Source: JANOMH01 sp031422295
GTDB taxonomy: Bacteria > Pseudomonadota > Alphaproteobacteria > Rhodobacterales > Rhodobacteraceae
Direction: 5' to 3'
Assembly: GCA_031422295.1 (NCBI GenBank)
Contig: JANOQM010000053.1
Location: 62,001-126,000, forward strand
Length of the DNA stretch: 64,000 nucleotides
Part shown: positions 58,899 through 64,000 of the stretch, piece after piece
How the letters are laid out: every line of letters starts with the position of its first letter
How positions within the stretch are numbered: the stretch's first letter is position 1
Translations under genes and position numbers: made by a program
The notes under the pieces: generated by a model
Told to the model about the DNA's origin: nothing
The model's database searches: none
Seen by the model: the letters and a program-made list of their open reading frames with translations, nothing else

Positions 58899-60061
58899 AG
58901 GCTGACCTGAAGCAATACACCGTCAGCGATGTGGTCAAAGGCTTTGTCTACAACGAGCTTGAGGGCAAGGGGCTTTATGGCCTGTCCGGCTCGCTGGTGA
59001 TCCAGCCGGAATATCAGCGCAACTATATCTACGGCGACGGCAAGAAGGATGTCGCCGTGATCGACTCGCTGCTGCGCGGCTATCCGCTGGGGCTGATCTA
59101 TTTCAACGACGGCGGCGACAAGCTGGAGGTGCTGGACGGCCAACAGCGCATCACCAGCATCGGGCGCTTCGTCACTGGCAAGTTCGCCATCCGGCGCGAC
59201 GGTCATGAGCAATCGTTCACGTCCTTGCCACAGGAGGAACGCGACAAGATCATGAACGCAGTCCTGCTCATCTATGTCTGTACAGGCAGCGAGGCCGAGA
59301 TCAAGGAATGGTTCCAGACGATCAACATCGCGGGGATCCCGCTGAACCGGCAGGAACTGCTGAACGCCATCTACTCCGGGCCTTTCGTGACGGCGACGAA
59401 GGCGGTCTTTTCGAATTCAGCAAATTCCAATCAGCAGAAATGGGCATCCTACGTAAAGGGTGACCCCAAGCGGCAAGAGGTGCTGGAGGTGGCATTGACA
59501 TGGGTGGCAGCCCCGCAGGGCATGGGCATCGACGGCTATCTGGCCCAGCATCGGCAGGATACAGGCATCGTCGAACTGCAGGGTTACTTCACATCGGTCA
59601 TCGATTGGATCGGCAGTGTGTTCACCCGTTCGCCCGATGCCGAAATGCGCGGGCTGGAGTGGGGGCGGCTTTACGAGAGCCATCATTCCAAAGGCTATGA
59701 TCCTGCAGCCATGGAGACGCGGATCAGTGACCTGAGGTCGGATGAGGCCGTGCGGAGCAAGAAGGGAATATACGAATATCTCCTTGGGGGCGAAACGCTG
59801 ACCAGTCTGCTGGAAGTCCGGCTGTTCGACGACAGGACCAGAAAGACGGCGTACGAAAGACAGACGGCAATCGCCAAGTTAGCGGGCAAGTCGAACTGCC
59901 CCCACTGTGCGCTTGGCCACGCCGCAATCGCGGGCAAGCTCTGGGAGCTTAAGGACATGGACGCAGACCATGTGGCAGCGTGGTCGAAGGGCGGAAAAAC
60001 TGACATCGCGAATTGCGAGATGCTATGTGCGCAGCACAACCGCTTGAAAGGAAATCGCTAG
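58895..60061 (+). CDS. DUF262-HNH nuclease, partner of the methyltransferase
   Basis: This 388-aa protein has an N-terminal DUF262 domain: IQPEYQRNYIYGDGKKDVAVIDSLLRG (residues 36-62) and VLDGQQRITSI (DGQQR 81-85), the ParB-like nucleotide-binding loop seen in GmrSD and other restriction factors. It ends in an HNH nuclease with a zinc knuckle (C335, C338, C374, C378) and the motif DADHV...NCEMLCAQHNRLKG (H359, N373, H381/N382). It therefore joins a possible NTP-using sensor and a DNA-cutting part in one chain, where GmrSD uses DUF262 with DUF1524. Coupled translation with a methyltransferase suggests restriction of unmodified or modified DNA. Confidence 0.9.
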   Translation: MKADLKQYTVSDVVKGFVYNELEGKGLYGLSGSLVIQPEYQRNYIYGDGKKDVAVIDSLLRGYPLGLIYFNDGGDKLEVLDGQQRITSIGRFVTGKFAIRRDGHEQSFTSLPQEERDKIMNAVLLIYVCTGSEAEIKEWFQTINIAGIPLNRQELLNAIYSGPFVTATKAVFSNSANSNQQKWASYVKGDPKRQEVLEVALTWVAAPQGMGIDGYLAQHRQDTGIVELQGYFTSVIDWIGSVFTRSPDAEMRGLEWGRLYESHHSKGYDPAAMETRISDLRSDEAVRSKKGIYEYLLGGETLTSLLEVRLFDDRTRKTAYERQTAIAKLAGKSNCPHCALGHAAIAGKLWELKDMDADHVAAWSKGGKTDIANCEMLCAQHNRLKGNR

Positions 60062-60149
60062 CCCCGGCGGGTTTCGCGGGATTTTGGCGGGTGAAGGCAC
60101 CTATACCACGGTGCATGGCGATACCCCGCGCGGGCGTGAAGACGCCTGA
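60062..60149 (+). pseudogene. pyrH: detached 3' end of pyrH, diverged from the intact copy
   Basis: Directly after the DUF262 stop (60061), 29 codons read PGGFRGILAGEGTYTTVHGD then TPRGREDA and a stop, against the pyrH end with Q for the ninth-tenth position E and E for D. Ten of twelve changed codons are synonymous. It has no start and no 5' part. It is most simply the original pyrH end left beside frr after the insert brought in a new one. Confidence 0.9.
60117..60142 (+). repeat. candidate attachment core (right copy)
   Basis: Identical to 57607-57632 over 26 bases, with the CCCGCGCGGG palindrome in the middle. Confidence 0.5.
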
Positions 60150-60151
60150 GG

Positions 60152-60176
60152 CACCGGCGCAACTTTGCCGGTGTTT
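60152..60176 (+). terminator. hairpin after the pyrH remnant
   Basis: CACCGGC-N8-GCCGGTG followed by TTT lies three bases after the remnant stop. It was probably the original pyrH-frr intergenic hairpin, an attenuator or weak terminator. Confidence 0.4.
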
Positions 60177-60297
60177 GCGCAATACCTGCGCATCCGCTGC
60201 CTAACCCCTGACTAGCAATGTAAACTCTTCCCGGTTATACGCAGTCAAAACACGGGCAACAGGCTGCCCGACGGGCAAAAACTGGCGGACAAGACCG

Positions 60298-60861
60298 ATG
60301 GCTGACGATTTCGAACTTGATACTGATGACTTTATCCGCCGGATGGATGGGGCGATTGCGGCCCTGCGGGTGGAATTCGGGTCCTTGCGCACCGGCCGCG
60401 CATCAGGGTCGATGCTGGAACCGATCATGGTTGATGCGTACGGCCAAATGACGCCAGTGAACCAATTGGGCACCATAAACGTTCCTGAACCACGGATGGT
60501 CACGGTTAACGTCTGGGACAAGGGCATGATCGGCAAAGTGGAAAAGGCAATCCGGGATTCCGGCCTAGGGATCAACCCGCAAACCAATGGCACGATAATA
60601 ATGTTGCCGATCCCGGAACTAAATGAAGAGCGGCGCCGTGATTTGACCAAAGTTGCGGCGTCTTATGCCGAACATGCGCGCGTCGCCATTCGCAACCTGC
60701 GGCGCGATGGCATGGACAAGATCAAAAAGGCCAAGGCCGATGGCCTGGGCGAAGATGACGTGAAGTTCTGGGAAGGCGAAGTGCAGGAAATGACCGACAA
60801 ATATATCCGCCTTGTCGATCAGACCCTTGACGGAAAACAAGCCGAGATCATGCAGGTCTGA
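60298..60861 (+). CDS. frr: ribosome recycling factor
   Basis: It splits post-termination ribosomes together with EF-G. The 187-aa protein has the family pattern FIRRMDGAIAALRVEFGSLRTGRASGSMLEPIMVDAYG, PIPELNEERRRDLTKVAASYAEHARVAIRNLRRDG and the helical end EVQEMTDKYIRLVDQTLDGKQAEIM. It normally follows pyrH directly; here 2.66 kb separate it from the intact pyrH stop. Confidence 0.97.
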   Translation: MADDFELDTDDFIRRMDGAIAALRVEFGSLRTGRASGSMLEPIMVDAYGQMTPVNQLGTINVPEPRMVTVNVWDKGMIGKVEKAIRDSGLGINPQTNGTIIMLPIPELNEERRRDLTKVAASYAEHARVAIRNLRRDGMDKIKKAKADGLGEDDVKFWEGEVQEMTDKYIRLVDQTLDGKQAEIMQV

Positions 60862-60886
60862 CCCTGCCGTAATAAGGAAGCCTTGA

Positions 60887-61621
60887 ATGGCGCGTGATGA
60901 GATCAGCAGTAACCGGACGACCGGCCCGGACCATGTGGCGATCATCATGGATGGCAATGGGCGTTGGGCACAGATGCGCGGGCGGCCCCGTTTGCTGGGC
61001 CACCATGCCGGGGCCAAACGGGTGCGCGAGATTGTCGAGGCTTGCCCGGATTTCGGCGTTAAATACCTGACAATATTCGCCTTTTCGACCGAGAACTGGA
61101 AACGCACCCAATCCGAAGTGTCCGGCCTGATGCGGCTGTTCCGCCGCTATATCCTGCGCGAGGCGCGGGCGCTGTTTGATCAGGGCGTGCGGGTGCGGTT
61201 CATCGGTGACCGGATCAAGCTGGACGATAAATTGGTATCCATGATGGACGATCTGGAATTGCTGACCGCTGGCAACACCCGCGTGCATCTGACCATCGCG
61301 TTAAACTATGGCGGACGTGACGAGGTAACACGCGCCGCCAAACGGCTGGCCTATGAAATTGAAATGGGGCGGCTGACGCACAAAGATGTTGATGCTGAAA
61401 CGCTGGCGCGGTTTCTGGACACGCATTTCCTGCCCGACCCCGATCTGGTGATCCGCACCAGTGGCGAGGCGCGAATTTCGAATTTTCTGCTCTGGCAGTC
61501 GGCCTATGCTGAATACGAATTCATCGACACGCTCTGGCCCGACTTTACCCGCGCCGAATTTGCCAAAGTGCTGGCCAGTTATAGCGCACGTGACCGCCGT
61601 TTTGGCGCAGTCGCTGTCTGA
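60887..61621 (+). CDS. uppS: isoprenyl transferase (undecaprenyl diphosphate synthase)
   Basis: It makes the C55 lipid carrier precursor for cell-wall synthesis. The 244-aa protein has the catalytic HVAIIMDGNGRWA, GHHAGAKRVREIVEACPDFGVKYLTIFAFSTENWKR and the diphosphate-binding RTSGEARISNFLLWQSAYAEYEF. It lies 25 bp after frr and 2 bp before cdsA, in one operon. Confidence 0.97.
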   Translation: MARDEISSNRTTGPDHVAIIMDGNGRWAQMRGRPRLLGHHAGAKRVREIVEACPDFGVKYLTIFAFSTENWKRTQSEVSGLMRLFRRYILREARALFDQGVRVRFIGDRIKLDDKLVSMMDDLELLTAGNTRVHLTIALNYGGRDEVTRAAKRLAYEIEMGRLTHKDVDAETLARFLDTHFLPDPDLVIRTSGEARISNFLLWQSAYAEYEFIDTLWPDFTRAEFAKVLASYSARDRRFGAVAV

Positions 61622-61623
61622 AC

Positions 61624-62418
61624 ATGACCACAACGCCCGGCAAATGGGGTGATCTGAGCGTAAGGGTCGCCTCGGGCGTGGCGATGTTCATCATTGGCCT
61701 GATCGAGATTTTTCTGGGCGGCGTCTGGTTCGAAATGCTGGTGGTTTTCGTGACCGCCGTGATGATCTGGGAACTGGCGATGATGATCGCACCCGAAAAA
61801 CCGACCCCCGCCATGTTGCTGGGGGTTCTGGGGGCCAGCGTCCTGTCCGGCGGGCTATTGTCCGGACTGGGCTGGGAATTGCTGCTGTTCGGTCTGGTCC
61901 CGGTGATCGGCGCGATCAGCCTGCCGCGCCGCAAACTGCTGTTCTTTGTCTTTGCCCTATATGTCCAACTGGGCGGTTGGGGCCTGATCTATTTTCGCGC
62001 CGAACTGGGCCTGAACTGGCTGTTATGGCTGCTGGCGGTGGTTGTGGTCACTGATATTGCAGGATATTTCGCAGGCCGCAGTTTGGGTGGCCCAAAATTC
62101 TGGCCCGCCGTCAGCCCGAAAAAAACCTGGAGCGGGACTATCGCAGGCTGGGTTGGTGCTGCCTTGGTCGGGCTGGGGTTTGCGATTGCCACCAAGGCAG
62201 GCTTTGGGGTTGTTGTGTTTTCCATCGCGATCAGCTTTGCCAGCCAGATGGGTGATATTGTGGAAAGCGCGCTGAAACGCCATGTCGGAATCAAGGATAG
62301 CTCAACCCTGATCCCCGGTCATGGCGGTGTGTTTGACCGGTTTGATGCCGTGCTGGGGGCGACGGTGTTCATGTTGTTTCTGACATTTGTTTTGCGACTG
62401 ACCGGGCCGCAGTTTTGA
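61624..62418 (+). CDS. cdsA: phosphatidate cytidylyltransferase
   Basis: It makes CDP-diacylglycerol for phospholipids. The 264-aa membrane protein has about seven helices and the family signature SQMGDIVESALKRHVGIKDSSTLIPGHGGVFDRFDA. Also visible is DIAGYFAGRSLGGPKFWPAVSPKKTWSGTIAGW. Its stop overlaps the TTG start of dxr. Confidence 0.96.
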   Translation: MTTTPGKWGDLSVRVASGVAMFIIGLIEIFLGGVWFEMLVVFVTAVMIWELAMMIAPEKPTPAMLLGVLGASVLSGGLLSGLGWELLLFGLVPVIGAISLPRRKLLFFVFALYVQLGGWGLIYFRAELGLNWLLWLLAVVVVTDIAGYFAGRSLGGPKFWPAVSPKKTWSGTIAGWVGAALVGLGFAIATKAGFGVVVFSIAISFASQMGDIVESALKRHVGIKDSSTLIPGHGGVFDRFDAVLGATVFMLFLTFVLRLTGPQF

Positions 62419-63587
62419 AATCCGTCACCATATTGGGGGCAACCGGATCAATCGGGCAAAACACCATTGACCTGATTGGCCGGACCCCGGATGATTTTCG
62501 GGTCGAGGCGCTGACCGGCGCGCGCAATATCATGCAACTGGCACAGGATGCGCGGCGGCTTAAAGCGCGGCTGGTGGTGACGTCCGAGCCAACTTTATAC
62601 AATGATCTCAAATCACTCCTCGCCGATGTTGATGTTGAAGTGGCCGCTGGCCCGGATGCCGTGGCCGAGGCTGCCGCGCGCCCCGCAGATTGGGTCATGT
62701 CCGGTATCGTGGGGTCTGCCGGATTGCTGCCGGGGCTGGAGGTGCTGCGCCGGGGTGGCACTTTGGCGCTGGCCAACAAGGAAACGCTGGTGACGGCGGG
62801 GCCTTTGGTCATGGCCATGGCGGCCCAGCATAAGGCCCGCATCCTGCCGGTGGACAGTGAACATTCAGCGATTTTTCAGGCGCTGACTGGCGAAGATATG
62901 ACCGGGGTCGAACGGATCATCATCACGGCATCGGGTGGCGCATTCCGCGACTGGCCGCTGGACCAGCTGGCGCAGGCCACCTTGGCACAGGCCTCTAGTC
63001 ACCCCAATTGGGCGATGGGACAGCGCATCACCATCGACAGTGCATCTATGTTTAACAAAGGCCTGGAACTGATTGAGACCAAAGAGTTTTTCGGTGTACG
63101 CCCCGATCAGATCGAGGTTATCATCCATCCCGAAAGCCTGATCCACGCACTGGTCGGTTTCGCTGACGGGGCGCTGATGGCCCATGTCGGCCCGCCCGAT
63201 ATGCGCCACGCCATCGGCTATGCGCTGCATTGGCCCGAACGGCGCAAATTGCCCGTGGCGCGGCTCGATCTTGCGGCCATCGGGGCGATGACATTCCGCG
63301 CCCCCGACATGGTCCGCTATCCGGCCCTTGCGCTGGCCCGCCGGGTGATGGAACAAGGCGGTCTGATGGGGGCCGTGTTCAATGCCGCCAAGGAACGCGC
63401 TTTGGATGGGTTTATCGGTGGCGAGATTGGCTTTCTGCAAATGGCGCAAGTGGTGGAACAGGTGATCGACAAAATGTCAGCCACAGATGGGCTGCAAAAC
63501 GCCACAGTGACCCTAGATAACGTGTTGAACACCGACCGTCTGGCCCGCATTCGCGCGGCCGAGGCCATAAAACAGGCGAGTATTTAA
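62415..63587 (+). CDS. dxr: 1-deoxy-D-xylulose 5-phosphate reductoisomerase
   Basis: This is the second step of the MEP isoprenoid pathway, making MEP with NADPH. The 390-aa protein starts at TTG (62415), overlapping the cdsA stop (TTGA), with the NADPH motif VTILGATGSIGQNTIDL at the very start so no other start fits. The metal and substrate residues are in PVDSEHSAIFQAL, ITASGGAFRDW and SASMFNKGLELIE. The weak start codon suggests coupled and reduced translation. Confidence 0.96.
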   Translation: MKSVTILGATGSIGQNTIDLIGRTPDDFRVEALTGARNIMQLAQDARRLKARLVVTSEPTLYNDLKSLLADVDVEVAAGPDAVAEAAARPADWVMSGIVGSAGLLPGLEVLRRGGTLALANKETLVTAGPLVMAMAAQHKARILPVDSEHSAIFQALTGEDMTGVERIIITASGGAFRDWPLDQLAQATLAQASSHPNWAMGQRITIDSASMFNKGLELIETKEFFGVRPDQIEVIIHPESLIHALVGFADGALMAHVGPPDMRHAIGYALHWPERRKLPVARLDLAAIGAMTFRAPDMVRYPALALARRVMEQGGLMGAVFNAAKERALDGFIGGEIGFLQMAQVVEQVIDKMSATDGLQNATVTLDNVLNTDRLARIRAAEAIKQASI

Positions 63588-63590
63588 CCC

Positions 63591-64000
63591 GTGGACTTGA
63601 CCCAGCTTTTGCCGCAGTTCGGCAATGTGACCTTTACCATTGCCGCCTTTATTGTGGCCCTGTCGATCATCGTAGCGATCCATGAATATGGCCATTACAT
63701 TGTCGGCCGCTGGTGCGGCATTCACGCCGAAGTTTTTTCGCTGGGCTTTGGTCCGGTGCTGTATTCCCGGGTCGACCGGCGCGGCACCAAATGGCAGGTC
63801 GCGGCCTTACCCTTTGGCGGCTATGTGAAATTTCTGGGCGATGCGAATGCATCGTCGGTCGGATCGACCACTGTGCCCGACGCTGACAAACGCCGCACCA
63901 TGTTGGGCGCACCCCTGTGGGCGCGGGCCCTGACCGTAGTAGCCGGGCCGGTGTTCAACTTTGTTCTGGCAATATTGGTGTTCGGGACGGTCATTTTCAG
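63591..64000 (+). CDS. rseP: site-2 metalloprotease RseP, N-terminal part (runs off the window)
   Basis: The frame starts at GTG 63591, three bases after the dxr stop, and remains open to the end (136 codons). The first helix carries the zinc motif HEYGH (H31, E32, H35), followed by GRWCGIHAEVFSLGFGPVL, PFGGYVKFLGD and the second membrane segment GPVFNFVLAILVFG. It cuts membrane-bound anti-sigma factors and remnant signal peptides. The PDZ domains and the second active-site motif are beyond the window. Confidence 0.94.
   Translation, partial: MDLTQLLPQFGNVTFTIAAFIVALSIIVAIHEYGHYIVGRWCGIHAEVFSLGFGPVLYSRVDRRGTKWQVAALPFGGYVKFLGDANASSVGSTTVPDADKRRTMLGAPLWARALTVVAGPVFNFVLAILVFGTVIF

Noticed and set aside
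60062..60149. The sequence after the DUF262 gene as a separate short gene.
   Set aside because: It has no start and translates in frame as the exact C-terminus of UMP kinase, so it is a gene remnant.
1..64000. CRISPR arrays, rRNA genes or prophage blocks.
   Set aside because: I saw no spaced direct repeats of CRISPR type, no rRNA sequence and no run of phage structural genes.

Overview
The window is chromosomal DNA from an alphaproteobacterium, almost certainly a member of the Rhodobacteraceae (Roseobacter side). The evidence is: perfect alphaproteobacterial SOS boxes (GTTC-N7-GTTC) at uvrA and recA; an IscR with no three-cysteine cluster motif and an Irr/ICE-type palindrome at the suf operon; two exosortase-type (VPLPA-CTERM-like) secreted proteins; small DUF1127-like and one-helix proteins typical of the family; and the gene orders recA-alaS, xerD-aroK-aroB and pyrH-frr-uppS-cdsA-dxr-rseP. 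Most genes are housekeeping and no insertion sequence, prophage or CRISPR array is visible.

Layout. 0-11.5 kb: tail of a GGDEF protein, lpdA, two sorted surface proteins flanking uvrA and a cupredoxin, an RcnB-like protein, mmsA with a divergent LysR regulator, a CBS protein and coaD. 11.5-22.6 kb: gap, small membrane proteins, DUF808, a sulfotransferase-like protein, recA, alaS, DUF1330, typA and icd. 22.7-32.9 kb: a translationally coupled four-gene operon (alpha/beta hydrolase, small protein, HD hydrolase, methyltransferase) diverges from an eight-gene suf operon (iscR, cysteine desulfurase, sufB, unknown, sufC, sufD, Yip1-like, sufS), with tRNA-Arg(CCG) after it. 32.9-48.2 kb: envelope genes (DUF882, L,D-transpeptidase, an LpxD-ACP-ketosynthase cassette, IalB), a HerA-like ATPase, CorC-like protein, xerD, aroK-aroB, ssb and a lytic transglycosylase. 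48.3-55.8 kb: a peptide-type ABC importer with an AraC regulator. 55.9-64 kb: miaA and the pyrH-frr-uppS-cdsA-dxr-rseP operon, running off the end.

The most interesting region is 57.55-60.15 kb. An EcoRI-family adenine methyltransferase and a DUF262-HNH nuclease, overlapping by four bases, sit inside the otherwise universal pyrH-frr junction. The last 87 bp of pyrH is repeated just after the nuclease gene with about 85% identity and mostly synonymous differences, and includes one 26-bp identical run around a CCCGCGCGGG palindrome. This looks like a compact restriction-modification or modification-linked defence island that entered at the 3' end of pyrH and restored the gene with a foreign end.

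A second find is 38.86-39.11 kb: two orphan minus-strand terminators that define two candidate small RNAs. One carries UCCUCCC loops (cuckoo/CcsR-like anti-Shine-Dalgarno type). The other has a good sigma70-like promoter and a 16-nt stretch complementary to the first, suggesting a regulator and sponge pair. Interspersed palindromic repeats (GTGGGTTTTAACCCAC type and CAAATATCCCCGCCGGAGGC type) mark several intergenic 3' ends.
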